This document shows, piece by piece, positions 1 through 12,191 of a DNA stretch of 64,000 bases. The stretch is from contig JAJEKB010020261.1 of the NCBI GenBank assembly GCA_022393335.1, forward strand, positions 68,755-132,754. The letters are read 5' to 3'. Numbering within the stretch: the stretch's first letter is position 1; each line of letters opens with the position of its first letter. A program made the translations under genes and the position numbers. The notes beneath the pieces were generated by a model. It had not been told where the DNA came from and searched no databases. It was given only the letters and a program-made list of their open reading frames with translations. This DNA comes from Macrotrachela quadricornifera (lineage: Eukaryota; Rotifera; Eurotatoria; Philodinida; Philodinidae).

Positions 1-649
1 TATTCAATTAGTTGAACAACAAAGACATTTATCACGTTTACCAACAAGTTTAAAAGGAGCTGATGCAGTTCGACGAGCACGAGAACAAAATTGTGGACAT
101 TTTTATCATATATTAATTATGATCAAATTTGTTTTATTGAATTGGATAAAAATTCCATATTTTATATTGATATTATCAACTGGTGGTTTATTTGCAATTG
201 GAATTCTTACTTTGGGTATTTTTATTCTTTTCTCTCATTGGATTTATACACATATTTATTTGGGACCTTTTCTTCTTATTTTATTAAGTTATTTATTAAA
301 TTATGGAACTTGCATATTTTTTCAATTTGTTTCTGATACAACTATTATTATTTGTTTTGGAATAATTATATTTCTTTGGGGTTGTTCGAGTAGAGCACCA
401 TTAGAAATATTTGAAACGAATATTTTGTTTAATAAAATGACAGTCTGTACTATTTTATGTCTTATAGGAGTACTTATTATGAAGATCGTATTACTGTTAA
501 TTCGATTTTATTATTGGCTTTTACCAATGTATATATCAGCAGGTCTTTTTACTTTTATTAATTTCTATTTGGCATTTAAGGCTTATCGTATTCATTCAAA
601 TACTCTTACAGCAACAACAACAACAAATCAAGCAATGATGCCTGTATAA
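1..649 (+). CDS. C-terminal part of an unrecognised multi-pass membrane protein
   Basis: An open frame enters from the window edge (first full codon at 2) and stops with TAA at 647-649, giving about 215 residues. The first 35 or so are hydrophilic, with a basic helix (RR and RAREQ near nt 74-91). The rest is strongly hydrophobic, with about four to five membrane-spanning stretches, and ends in a short polar Thr/Asn-rich tail. No upstream acceptor was needed, so this may be the last exon of a longer gene. I recognise no family motif and give no function. The frame is long, free of stops and biased to NNT/NNA codons like other exons here, so a real gene is likely. The start lies outside the window; the internal Met at 119 is probably not the start. 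Confidence 0.6.
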   Translation, partial: IQLVEQQRHLSRLPTSLKGADAVRRAREQNCGHFYHILIMIKFVLLNWIKIPYFILILSTGGLFAIGILTLGIFILFSHWIYTHIYLGPFLLILLSYLLNYGTCIFFQFVSDTTIIICFGIIIFLWGCSSRAPLEIFETNILFNKMTVCTILCLIGVLIMKIVLLLIRFYYWLLPMYISAGLFTFINFYLAFKAYRIHSNTLTATTTTNQAMMPV

Positions 650-1343
650 AATGTTAATTTACATTTTAAAAATTTTCTTTTCTTTCAACTGATATTACAT
701 GTATTATATACGGACAAAACTATAATTTGCTTTGAATTTTTTTTCTTCTTAAATTTAATTAGAATCTATATGGATATAATAACTCAAAATAACTATATAA
801 AAATCTTATGATAATCGAATAAGCAATTTTTTTTCATCTTTTAAACAAAAATAGCAATTTGTAAGTAAAGTACTTGATGTTGGACCGACAACTTATTTGT
901 TTATTGTCAGAGCAGAGAGATTTCACCACTGAAACCAAAATGATATGCTTAGCAAATTTACGAGGAGCAAACGACAAGAACAGAAGAGAGAAATTATGAC
1001 GTCAATATACCTTAGCAGCAGAGATAAAGGACATTTGAAAAGAATTTATATGAAAGAAAGAAAAGTATGAGATGATAAATGCAGTTATTTATGATCTTAA
1101 CGACCTTACATATTTAATAGTTTAATGTGAATTAAACACTTTTTTCTTTACTGAAAAACAGGTGGACCAAAAATGGACGACCAGTCCTCAAAGGATTAAT
1201 GAGAATATTTAATTAAAAATATATATCTAGTTTTTAGAACTCATAGTTGCAAATTCACGAAGATTAACACTAAGATGACTCTAAAAAATTCCAAAGTTAT
1301 TTTGGGAAAGTCTGTTAGTTTTAAAAACGAGTTAATACGGGAT
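650..1343. other. Intergenic, no gene seen
   Basis: AT-rich sequence between the membrane-protein gene and the inverted-repeat element. No long frame with family similarity and no clear repeat was seen. Confidence 0.5.
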
Positions 1344-1969
1344 TTCAGTGCTAATAGCATCTAAAAAAACAAAAAAATCTGAAATGAAAAAATGTAGTGG
1401 GAGTAAAAGTTTCAATGCGAAAATTTCTATAAAAATTTACCCACATATTTTTAAGAAGGTATGGGGATTTATAGAGATTAAGTTTTCGATGCTCAAATGT
1501 ATACAAAATTTCACCGCCATATTTCCGTGAAGCAATGACAGTAAAATTTCATTCCAGTTAAACATTGGAGTTAAAATTCACTATACAGCTATTAATTCAA
1601 CTGATCGGTTCCTAACAATTCAATACAAAGATTTCTCCTAGCATTTTGCAAAAACACTACACACGTCGCGCCTCTGATCTTTCTTGGCAGCGGCATGCAG
1701 TGCCCCCTTCGCCCTCGTGACATACTCATAGAAGGCTGTGCCGATCCGTTTTCGTGGCACGCTCACGCATTTGAAGTTTCTCTTGGTACCAGATTTTTCA
1801 GTTATATTCGAATTTGATTAAGACAATTACTGAGCAACTCCGGAGGTAGAAATTTTGTTGCCATCACCCCGTATAGTCTCCCAGAAATATGAAAGTAAAA
1901 TTTAATATACATTTTAGCATTGAAAATTTTACCCCCATTACTTTTTTTTTGGATGCTATTAGCATTGAA
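1344..1969. mobile_element. Non-autonomous element with long imperfect terminal inverted repeats
   Basis: The ends pair: TTCAGTGCTAATAGCATC at 1344-1361 matches the reverse complement of GATGCTATTAGCATTGAA at 1952-1969. Similarity continues inward for more than 100 bp with mismatches. The middle (about 1660-1800) is clearly GC-richer than its surroundings and has no coding frame. This is a MITE-like element of about 626 bp. The superfamily is unknown because no clean target duplication is visible. Confidence 0.7.
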
Positions 1970-2077
1970 TTCTTTCATTTACTGGAATTTCTCTGGTTTA
2001 TATCAGTAAGATCATCGTACGCTGTTACATAATGTTAATAGTTTCAAATTGAAGAGAAAAAAAAACATCATTTGATA

Positions 2078-4337
2078 TCAGTTAATTAGAGCAATATTGT
2101 TTATTATTGGTAAGAATGTTTCCCAGATTTCAAGTACTTTCTCTTGTTGTTCCAACATCTGTTTGATATACGCACGGATATTAGTCTTAAATTCTTCCAT
2201 TTGATTTTGTTCAAATTCTTCGAGTTCTTGTTTAAGTGTCGTTGAAAGTCGTTGGTAATTCTCCATATCACTTATCGCTTTTTTTTCCAAATCTTGTGTC
2301 TCTATTTCAGCAGGATGTCCCTAAAATAATAACATAAAATGTCTATTTATCTAAAAAAGAGTATCAACTCGAAAATTATCAATAAAGCATGTAATTTCCA
2401 AAAGAATTATATTCCACTTATAATGAAGAAACAACTGAATCATTGCTTCTCGATGATCAGAAAATCAAACGGAATCAATTTTTGAAAAGAAAAATTTTTC
2501 GGATGAGTAGTTCTTTTTTATATTGACGATATCTATAGCTCTCAAAATAATCGAATGTGGACAGTAGATCGTACTGATGCCAATAAAAAAGGTGACATTA
2601 AGCAGAGACGAAAATTTCTATAGAAAGAAATGGTTTGGTAATATTGGATGAAGAAACAATTGATCACGTTGTCTATATCAAAAAAATGTTTCCTATAACA
2701 TTGAAAATATGGGAATCAAATTTTTGTTAACGATTAAGTTTTTCAACAGAATGATGCAAACAGATTAAATCATGAATGATAAATCTAGAAAATGTTTTTC
2801 TACCTTTTCAAGTTGTTTCTTTTTGTATGTGTTCACAGTATGAAGCCAGCATTTATGAAGTTTTGTCCGTTCATTAAAAGCATACTTCACCATGTCGAGA
2901 TGTAAAATGTATTCATTGATTAATTCATTCATTAACAAAAATTCTTGTTGTGTGAGATTCGAGTTAATTTCTTCGAGTTTCTTTCGAACATTGGCCAACT
3001 CGATAAAAACAGAAGAAAGAAACTGATGATTTTCACATATGGCCAAATTATTTAGTTGAACAATAAGTTCTTCATTTCTGGCACTTGATTCTTCTCGTTG
3101 CTTGTATAAATGATCGAAATGAGATTTTAATTTCTTCAACTCGATTTGTAAATCAATAATATATTTCTAAAGAAGCAAGAAAATACTTCATTTATACATT
3201 CATATATTGAATGATTATTATTTCTATTCAATACACAGCAAAGAGGCTACACACGAGGCAACGGAAAAAATACAATAAATACAACACCGTCAATTGATAA
3301 TCAGTAAGTCTTATTTCTTGGTATAGAGAATGTTTTAATCTTTAATTTAATTCTTCGTTTTTGAGCTGTGGTTTATAAATTTTTAGAGTTTCTTCTTGCT
3401 TTATGCATTTATATAACGTGAAAAAGCTAAACTTATAATTCGATCTGTAACTGACATTTTCCTCAATCAATTTGTGTCGTCTAAAAGATTACCACACTTA
3501 CCTGTTTTTCATCAAACCAATCGCCTTCTTTCGTTTTCATAACCGAAGTAGATAGGAGATCTCGCCAAAAGTTATTTGTCACCTTAGGCAATTCTTCAAG
3601 TAGCTCCAGGAATATCAGAAAATCAGGATCACAAACAAGTGTCTTATTTTGAACAAGACGATTCAAGTAACGTTCAAGTCGAGCTCGTTGTCGCTCAACA
3701 ACATCTTTTGGTACGATAGTTGAATCATTTTCGGGTAAGGCTGGAATAATCATGCCTTCAGGAAGATATTTTCCGATGAGTTTGCCATGCACACCAATAA
3801 AATCGATAAAACGACGATTAACACCAAATTGAGCTCTTTTAAATATGGGAAGTGAACTTTTTGTCATTATTCGATAAACCGTAGTTGAGGATAAACTCTA
3901 AAACAAAGACAAATACTATATTATTCATCGATAGGCACTTCTTCGACAAATTTTTATCGAAAGTGAATCATTTTATCCTTTTTATTGGCTTCACCGTCCA
4001 CAGACAAATTTGGAAGGATCAGCTAATTAACTTTGCTCCTTTGTCAACAATGAAAAAATCTCAAGGTGCTTTGCTGACCAACTACCCGTCGACAAATAAG
4101 ATATTGAGTTATGACAACTATGATTTAAACGAAATGTTTTTTCGAAAATGATTGTTTTTCTTGAGAAGTGACAAGATGTGTATGCCTAATCTCTAGTCTG
4201 TATATAGAGGCGAAAAATTTATAGAAATACAACGAACCATTTTATAGTCAGCAGGAACAAGCCTATTCGTTATCCGAATATCTTCAGAAGTTAACGTAAA
4301 AGATGCACCACAAGAATAGATAACAGTGTGATTTTTG
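2078..4337 (-). CDS. Sorting nexin with PX and BAR domains (SNX1/SNX2, Vps5 type)
   Basis: Family members bind phosphoinositides on endosomes and bend membrane for retromer/ESCPE-type sorting. Four exons join in phase: 4238-4337 (starts with 1 nt of a split codon), 3502-3897, 2804-3166 and 2078-2320 (stop). The first ends in the opening strand of the PX fold. The second carries the PX core, including the RRF-x-DF motif just after KRAQFGV and the LPEG loop, followed by the ERQRARLERYL helix and the WFDEKQ linker. The last two are BAR helices and end in the family's closing signature (LEIWETFLP). The visible protein is about 366 residues; SNX1 is about 520, so the acidic N-terminal region and start codon are missing. 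I could not place an exon supplying them between 4340 and 4850. SNX1/2 fits better than SNX5/6 by overall similarity, from memory only. Confidence 0.88.
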
Positions 4338-4853
4338 CTGAAATTGAACCTCTATCTAATGAACACCTCCGTATAATGGACACTTTCGAAAAGTTCAAAA
4401 GGTATTTACTATAAAGAGGTTTTACTGTAATCGTGAAATATTGATAGTCAAGAAAGCTCTATTCTGCTATTAATCAAATCTTAAAGCAGTCTTGAAACGT
4501 TAGTATCAAAAAATATGCTAAGGTCAGGTTGGAGTGGGCATACAGAACGATGAGATTAGAAGCGAACAACAATAAACACTAGACCGAAAGTAAGCATATT
4601 GATGATGATCGACAACAACTCAAATGATGGATACAAACGAGAGAATGAGTCATTACAATTTTTCCATCAAGGAAGCTAAATCTAATATACTTCTTAAGTT
4701 ATAAAATAAATAAAGTCACAAAGAGATCTAAGAAACTAGCATACATTTGAAAAACAGATATCAAATCTTAGAAAAACGGATCTCATTACGAATAATAATA
4801 ATATACTAGAAGAATGGTTGTTTATCTAAACAGTTATAAGTAAATTATAACAA

Positions 4854-7497
4854 TTATTCTTCCTTATGAGAATCTAAAACGTTAATTACTTTAGTAGTTT
4901 GATTTAAGAGAGAGACTGTAATCTCGATAGCATTTCTCTTCCATCTGGACTCAATTGCTTGTGCTTTTGTTGCTATAATTTGAGTTGGTTGAACTGATCT
5001 AAAACAATACAGATAAACAAAACAAAAAACCATATCAGAGTGATACTAAAGAATTTAGAAACTTCCAAACACCATATACTATGAAACTGCATTGGATAGA
5101 TACCATACTTTTACATATTTTTCATCTAGATTATATTATTTTTTTGTCGAAAATAAATGGTCGCACTTGACATTTAATATTTTAATCTCTAAAGATGTTC
5201 TATTAAAAAAAACGACACGTGCCAGAAGATACAGCGTAAAACGCATTAGAACTCCAATAGTACAATTTATTGCAATTATGTATTTTTTGTTTTCAAAAAG
5301 AATGTATTTAGAGACTAAACGATGAAATGTCAAATGCAGTCATTCATTCTGAATTATACATATTTTCTATCATAATGGATGTAATTGGTCTTACTCGTTT
5401 TTTCCTTTGACGTGATGTTCCACTTGAAGAAGACATACTTCCTATATATAAAAATTGAATTATGTTTTTGAAAAATGCTAGTTATAGCAATTTACCATGT
5501 GTATAATATACTGATCAAAATCCACAAGTTCTTCGCAATATTCACAAGGTATTTTGTCTTTATAAGATTCGAAGTTAACTGACGATAATTGTGCTGTATT
5601 GATTAGCACAAAAGAAAATTTCAATTAATAGTGTACAAAAATCTTTTTATTGGCTATTACGAACATCATATAACGTTTTTTTTCTAAAGAAGGCTCATCC
5701 ATATTCCTTTAAATATAGTTGCCTCTTTTCAAAGGAGATATTGATATTTTTGAAATTCCAAAACATAAAGATTATATAAATTAGATCATTTTGATCAATA
5801 CTACAGTGGAAGATGTTGAGTTCATTCTAGATTCGGGTCGATAATTCTAACTGAAAGTTGAAGACAGAATCCTATTTCTTATATTTATTTTTCATAGATA
5901 TAAATGGGTCCGCCGACTGAAGGATGATATAGTTCTTTTATCTTTGTTTATATATTTTCAGATAGTAGTATTACTGCTACTTGACATGAAGAGTAACAAT
6001 CCAAAAAAAATCTTGTCGTTGTCGACAGTAATAAGTTTGAATATTAATTAGTTGTATTTACAAAATAATTTTTCTATTTGCAGTTTCTTGAGAACAAAAA
6101 TGTAATTTCATAAAGTCTAATAACAGATTTAGGCATCTCTTATTTATGTGAGCTCGTCTTATTCTATTCAGAGAACATAAATAAATAATAAAATTATTAG
6201 TTAATTTAATGTAACTCATAGACAATCATGACACTATTACTTCATGATCCAATTAAATAAGTTGCATATTTTTTAGTGTTTGTATTTATTTCACTTACCG
6301 TTAGAAGGAACAGCAGATGTAAACGACACGTGAGACATCTTGTCGATTCCTACAATAGAATCGAATGCTCTAAACAAAATGGTTTTTTTTATAATAAATA
6401 TATAAAAAATGATAGTACTCATGTGTTGATTCTGCTTTATGAGTTAAATGCATTATTTCACGTCTTAATTCTTTAAATGTCGGTCGTTCATCTGGTTTGA
6501 GTCTCCAACAATGGACAATAGTCGACCAGAAGTCTTTGTCACAAATTGTTGGTTGAGGTAATTGATCACCACGCAACTTGCATTGACGAACATCATCATC
6601 GTCAATTAATATATCAAAGGGAAGTTTTCCATAAGAACATGCTTCCCACATCACGACACCCATAGAATACACATCGGATTTTTCTGAATGAAACATTCTA
6701 TCACCATTTGTTCGAAGTATTTCGGGAGCAGCATATCTGAGAGAGATGATAGTTTTTGTCATTTGAGACGAACTATCAGTTGTAGAGAAAATATCACTGC
6801 CTTTAGTAAGACCAAAATCAGTTAATTTGACCAGGTTTTCTTCAGGTACATTTGAGTTACATCGAAAGACAAGCACATTTCGACAGTTCAGATTACCATG
6901 AACTATATTATTGTCAGCAAGACATATCATAGCATCAATAATTTGAGTAAATATCTCGATAAGAACGTTTCTATTTGGCTTAAAATTATAATTTCGTAAC
7001 AGTTCTATAAGATTGCCTTTCTCTGCATATTCTTGAACGAGCATGACAGAATTTAAGTCACTTTCGACAAGACCAAATGTACGAACAATGTATGGATGAT
7101 AGCTAAGTTTAACATAAAATGAAGCTTCATGATTTGCTTTTGTACCATTAATTTTAATTAGAACAATTGGTGGACCTTGTCTACCTATCCATTCAGCTTT
7201 ATAGATAACTTTATTTGAAGATTGAAACCAAGCTCGTGTTTCTGTTTTGCGAACATCAACATCGAGACGAAATTGATAATCTTTTTTCTTTGAAATAGCT
7301 GCAAATTCTTCGATCATTTTACGTACAAGATGGTTTGGACGTAGTGATTCGATACTCATGGGTTCTCGAGTAATCGGACTTGTTCCATGTTGTTGTAACC
7401 AAGCAGTAATATCTTTTCGTTCATAAGTATGACCATCTTGTGCAATGACAGGATCATTAAATATATCACATGTAAGAGGACAGTTAAGAGAATCCAT
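4854..7497 (-). CDS. U-box / protein kinase-like / C2HC zinc-finger fusion protein
   Basis: Five exons join in phase: 6419-7497, 6299-6369, 5496-5593, 5395-5441 and 4854-4998 (TAA), giving about 479 residues. Residues 5-65 are a U-box (CPLTCDIFNDPV, then HTYER), the E2-binding fold of one class of ubiquitin ligases. Residues 95-350 are a kinase fold close to tyrosine kinases and tyrosine-kinase-like kinases: VLIK Lys115, Glu124, DFG at 227-229, APE at 257-259, then DVYSMGV. The catalytic-loop HRD is HGN (200-202), so the catalytic base Asp is Asn, as in JAK JH2 pseudokinase domains; weak or no phosphotransfer is expected. Residues 400-419 hold Cys-x2-Cys-x11-His-x3-Cys, a TRAF-type/XAF1-like zinc finger split between exons 3 and 4. 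The tail is helical and ends KEE. The start is the first Met, immediately before the U-box. The role is unknown; a scaffold that ubiquitinates partners of the pseudokinase is inference. Confidence 0.88.
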
Positions 7498-7912
7498 CTA
7501 TTGTATAAGTTTTGTAAAAAACAATTATTTCTTGTTTCAGTCAAACTTATGTGAAGACATGTGTTGACATCACAGATAAGAATAATGTTTTGATATTTGC
7601 AGGTAATGATTCACTCACAAGATAGATGTTTGTTTTCAACAGAATAGACAAAAAAAACCAGATATAATATTGTTAATATAGAGAGTTTTAGGACATTCAT
7701 AGGTGTTGAAAATATCCATGCATCACACATTGGCTTTTCCAATATGATGCATTGGGTTTTTCCTAATGTGATATCACACATTCTATATTAGATTTTTCCC
7801 TTTCTATAGTGTGTTATCATATGAACAGATCCATTCATTCTTCTTCTATAGCACATACATATGGATCTTTCCTTCCCTCTTATATATGTGAGATTATTCC
7901 TTGCCATGATCC

Positions 7913-7947
<35 letters not shown>

Positions 7948-8544
7948 AGTCCTCTCCGGTTCTTTTCTATCTTCTTGTTGTCCCTGTCCTCTTATTGTTT
8001 CCACAATAAAAACCGAACTTTGGTTCATCAAAACTTACAAATATATCATAAAATTACATTTTATTATTTAATTTCGCATAACTTTTATTTTATTACGTAT
8101 GCGGAAATACACGTCAAGGTTACAACAAAAAATTACGATAGTTCTAAATCGTAATTAATTTGTTATATGGTATACGGAGAGTACATGTTATGGTTATCCT
8201 TTTATTCGTACGAATAATATGGACAAATATTGTTCAAACTAAAAATGATATTGATACGATTTTTAAATCAATCAATTGCTGATCTATCATATTTACTTTT
8301 CGATTTTTATTCTATGAATTTATTTCATATTTTCATTAGTCTTATAGAATTTTGTAAAAGATATCGAACGAAATTTTGTCGGAAATTGATTACTTTAAAT
8401 AACATATTTGAGGAAAAATTATAGATTGAATGATATTGAAATAATAACTCTCGTAGCTAAATTATTTTCGATCATTGATTAGACTTACGATACTTTTTTA
8501 AAATTCTAAGAAAAGTTTTAATGCTCCATAGTTAAAGTATTGTT
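7498..8544. other. Intergenic with simple repeats
   Basis: Upstream region of the U-box gene. It holds a TA-rich then TG-rich microsatellite at about 7911-7948 and imperfect repeats containing TTTTTCC and GATGCATTGG around 7720-7800. No coding frame with recognisable similarity was seen. Confidence 0.5.
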
Positions 8545-8972
8545 TTGTGAAACACGATCTGAAAGAGAGTGTTGAAGTGTTTAGGGGTAGAAATTTGCAC
8601 CCCCCCCCCCCACAGACCGTGACAGACAGACTCGATGACCTTTGTCACAGACCGTGACCGACAGGCAAAATTAGTGTCACAGACCGTGACCGACAGGCGA
8701 AATCAGTGTCACAGACCGTGACCGACAGGCGAAATCAGTGTCACAGACCGTGACCGACAGGGTAAAAGGTCACCGAGTACATATTGATAGGAGACGATCA
8801 TCATAGGCCGTGATCAGTGGGGTCAAAGGTCACCGAGTACATTTTGATAATAGAAGACTATCACAGACCGTGACCGACAGCCAAAGGCAGCGTCACAGAT
8901 CGTGACCGACAGCGAAAACAGTTATATCGTGTTTCACATTTTAATCCCGTAGGGATTGCGCTGAAAGCTTTT
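8545..8972 (+). mobile_element. Minisatellite-bearing Helentron-like element, copy A
   Basis: The left part has TTTTGTGAAACACGATC. The right part has its complement ATCGTGTTTCAC followed by a short hairpin (AATCCC-GTA-GGGATT) and GCGCTGAAAGCTTTTT. In between are a C-run and about nine tandem units of roughly 30-35 bp containing GTCACAGACCGTGAC, itself an interrupted palindrome. Subterminal inverted repeats, a central tandem array and a 3' hairpin are the layout described for non-autonomous Helentrons (HINE/DINE-1 type) in other animals. Family assignment is inference. Related copies are at 9582, 17327, 18604 and 34805. Confidence 0.65.
8606..8930. repeat. Tandem minisatellite of 30-35 bp units with GTCAC-N5-GTGAC
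   Basis: Units repeat as CACAGACCGTGACCGACAG plus a variable spacer, becoming more irregular after 8760. Each unit carries an inverted GTCAC/GTGAC pair. It forms the interior of copy A. Confidence 0.8.
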
Positions 8973-9581
8973 TACAATGTTTTCAATTCATTTAAAGATT
9001 TTATGCTAGAATCAGATAGTGAATATTTGTTTCTTGTCTTCACAGTATTCTATATATGTTTTAACTCAATTTTTTGTTTTTATTAGTGATCTCATAAACT
9101 AAATAGTTGAGTGATCAGATCAACATCTATCGAAAGAATAGTTCGAACAGATTTTTTGATAAAAACAAAATCTAAACTGTTAAATCACTGGTACTTTTTT
9201 TTTATATCCAGAAGTGCTTTTTAAAAATATGACAAAAATTTTTCCGACAGCTCGGATTCAGAAACCAGAACGAACTGTGAAATAGATCCGTTTATGTCAA
9301 AAAACTATTTGAACAATTCTTGAGATCTGATAATAGAAGAATTTGTGCTGTAAGTTTATAACAAACGACATATTTGAGTCAAATTAAAAGCTTCACTATC
9401 AAACTAACAAATTTAATATATGGATGCTCTTGGTATACACGAACGAAGATATTCGAGTTTTAAGATATTTACAGTATATATACGGCATTTATAAGCAAAA
9501 TTTCAATAGAGCTTCCTTTTCTTCCTGAAATGGTTGTACAGATCTCGTCGAGTTGTGCAGAAAAATATTTCAAATCGAATT
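8973..9581. other. Spacer between two elements, nothing recognised
   Basis: AT-rich, with no plausible gene. Confidence 0.4.
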
Positions 9582-9839
9582 CTGAAACACGATCTGAGAG
9601 TGCTGAAGTATATAGGGCAGAAATTCGAACTCACCGCCCCTTCTCCAGACCATGACCGACATCACAAGCACTGAATTGAACACATATAGGCATAATCTTT
9701 TATATTGGAGGTGGCTGTCTAGTGTAGGCAGTTTCTCTATAAGTTTAAAAGCAAATTATATCTTCCAAGAGTCAGTACTGACAGCTATATCGTGTTTGAC
9801 ATTTTAATTTTGTAGGGGTTGCACTAACAACCTTTTTGT
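9582..9839 (+). mobile_element. Decayed Helentron-like element, copy B
   Basis: Starts with TGAAACACGATCTGAGAG and ends with TATCGTGTTTGACATTTTAA and a hairpin-like TTTTGTAGGGGTTGCACTAACA. The central array is nearly lost, with single remnants such as CCAGACCATGACCGACA. It is a shorter and more diverged relative of copy A. Confidence 0.55.
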
Positions 9840-10022
9840 TAGAAAGAGCCGAGTATCTAATGCAAAAAAAATATAGAAGAATTTTATTGGAAATGTTCTT
9901 CGAGGGCCATACAAATCTTAAAACAAAAGTTATTGTACAACTCTTCTGCAACCTTTTTCAGGTAAAAAATGTTCACTGATTTAACAAACTACCTATTTAT
10001 TCGTATAAGTCGAATTTTTTTA

Positions 10023-11261
10023 TTAGGTTGGCACGTAATATTTTGCGTTTTGTTTAAATTTTATTTTTATATTTTAACCTCAAGGTTACAACTAACTTTT
10101 AACAATATATGCTCTATTACTATCTATGACTTGTCGCCCGCGCTCTGGTAGAGAAACGATCTCTCGTTCGTAGAAGGCCTGCGAGTTTTTGTTTAAGAAA
10201 TTGACAAGGTCCATTTTGAGATCGTTCTCGTCGTCGAATTTTTTCTCGCATGCATGGTTAGACAGAGAATGGTACAAGTGGTAATCTGTGGAAGCCAAGT
10301 CTGGAGTATAATGTGGATATGGAACCATAACCCATCCTAGTTCCAATAATTTTTCACACGTCAACTTTGCAACGTAGGGTCTGGCGTTGCCATGCAAAAA
10401 ATAAATTCTATCCTGCTTTCCCTTGAGTTTTACTGCAACTCGATCCAATTGTTGGCAATAGATATCAGCAGTGATGATGCAGCCAGCTGGAAGAAGTTCC
10501 CAATGAATAATCCCTTTGAGACCTACCAAACGCTCAACATAATCTTCTTTGGATGAAGGTCAGTTTTGGCCGTTGGTACACCGCTTCGTCTATCTCCCAG
10601 CCATTGTCGCTTGTGCGTGTGGTTAACATACATCACCCACTTTTCATCATCAGTAATAAGATTATGGAACTATTAATAGTTACGATGAGATGTCATTAAT
10701 TTCAAATAAACGTCAACGTTCTGTTGGAGCAGATGTGGTGACATTTCATGTGGTATCCAAACATCATATTTCCTCGTTTTGCCTAATTCACCCAGATGAC
10801 TTTCTACTGTAGTATGAGAGCACCCAAATCGCTCTGTTAAACACTGTGTAGTAAATTTTGGATCTTCTTCAATAAGCTGCTTTAAATGATCCATATCCAC
10901 CTCTGGTGGTCTTCCAGTATGAGGTAAATCGTCGAGTTCGAAGTTACCGTTCTTGAACCGATTGAACCAATGTTGTGCCCAATGGATGGAGAGTGCAGTC
11001 TTGCGCATCATGCTGCATATGTTTCTTGTTGCTTCCGTTGCATTGTGGCCCAAACGGAACTCATGAAGCAGAAGCATACGCAGTTCCTTACGAGAAATCT
11101 TTATTTCTAATTCATAATCAACATCCATATCCATAGTTTTGTTGTTCTTCGAAAGATATTCGTACCCCCTATATATACCCTTAGTATGAAAACTTCTAGA
11201 ACTTTCTCGGTTGTTTTAGGAAATTTAAGAAAAAAATGCAAAATATTTCGTGCCAACCCAA
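10023..11261 (-). mobile_element. Tc1/mariner element (mariner type), inactive
   Basis: The ends are inverted repeats: TTAGGTTGGCACGTAATATT at the left and the reverse complement of TTTCGTGCCAACCCAA at the right, about 40 bp with mismatches. They are flanked by TA at 10021-10022 and 11262-11263, the expected mariner target duplication. The length of 1239 bp is normal for mariner. The interior holds one transposase gene on the minus strand, which is broken. Confidence 0.92.
10092..11134 (-). pseudogene. Mariner transposase pseudogene
   Basis: The upstream block (10673-11134) is the HTH DNA-binding half typical of mariner (FRLGHNATEATRNI, then GRPPEVDMD, then WIPHEM). The downstream block (10092-10529) is the catalytic half (HWELLP, NARPYVAKLT, PDLASTDYHLY). 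Breaks seen: tandem TAA and TAG just after HRNY near 10670; a further TAG plus frame change near 10535 after MLSVW; and the second catalytic Asp of the DD34D triad changed to Gly (LHGNARP instead of LHDNARP). The first Asp survives in DDEKW and the third in STDYH. Similarity to the SETMAR/Hsmar branch is from memory. The element cannot move itself. Confidence 0.92.
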
Positions 11262-12191
11262 TATGTTTCTCTTGGTTTACTTTTCTTTATGTGAAAGCTG
11301 TTCAATTAATAAATGGTTACTTTTGTCATCTTAGAGTAACTCATGTGATATCTTTTATTCTACATATAGAGAGAGTTATCTGTGATCTATTATTATAAAG
11401 TTTCTATGAAAAGAGTAAGACAGGCAGACTGAGAAGACCTGTACCTGTCATAGGCAAACCAGACCTACAAAAAATTGGGCCAGTTGAACTTCTGGTACAT
11501 GTCGTTATTCCATTTTTGTGGAAAGTCAATGGATGTGCACACAGTATAATTAAACATTTGATGAGAAAATAAAGAATCGAATGTCTCGTAGCCGTAGTCA
11601 AAGAGTTCTTTGTAAATTCTAAAAAAGTTATAAGTGCAATCATGGGAGGCTCACTTTCTGTCTAGTGTGTTCAAATTGGTACAATATATAAAAATCAACT
11701 CGAGAAAGGCTCATTAGGCTGAGTTATACGTATTGCAATTTTACGAAGTCATGTCACTAACGATTAATTGTATCCTTATATATAAAATCTCAGCTAAACC
11801 GAGATCGAACTGAACCGAACTCGATCTAGTTAAAGACGGTTGAATGCAGTCTTTGATATGATAATAGAGACGAAAAGTATACTTTTCTGATTCGAGCATC
11901 CAAATTCAGGCCATTTGATGAGACCTCCTATTGTCAACAGAGCAAAAATTCACGATCATTCCTTTTTCTGAGAACGATACCCAAACGTAACAGTCTTACT
12001 CAAGGCTCACAAATATATAGGAAAACTTCGATGAACGACTCTTCTTCTTGAGTTTTGATAATGACATAACAAGACTTTGGAGAGTATTTTTTTATTATAA
12101 CTTATATTTGTATATCACCTTATGTTTCCGTTCATTTTTTGCTTGATCTTCGATTGAAACTCTTCTAGGTACCAATATGCTCTTCTTCTTT
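11262..12191. other. Intergenic, no gene seen
   Basis: Contains a short imperfect palindrome around 11785-11835 (AAACCGAGATCG and CGAACTCGATC motifs). No gene was recognised. Confidence 0.4.

Noticed and set aside
91..336. Overlapping frame inside the membrane-protein gene
   Set aside because: Out of frame with the much longer open frame that starts before the window, and has no independent support.
3885..4151. Plus-strand frame of 88 codons
   Set aside because: Antisense to the sorting nexin intron and exon edge, with no domain; a chance frame.
8606..8930. CRISPR-like spaced repeats
   Set aside because: The repeats are contiguous minisatellite units in a eukaryotic transposon; there are no unique uniform spacers and no cas genes.
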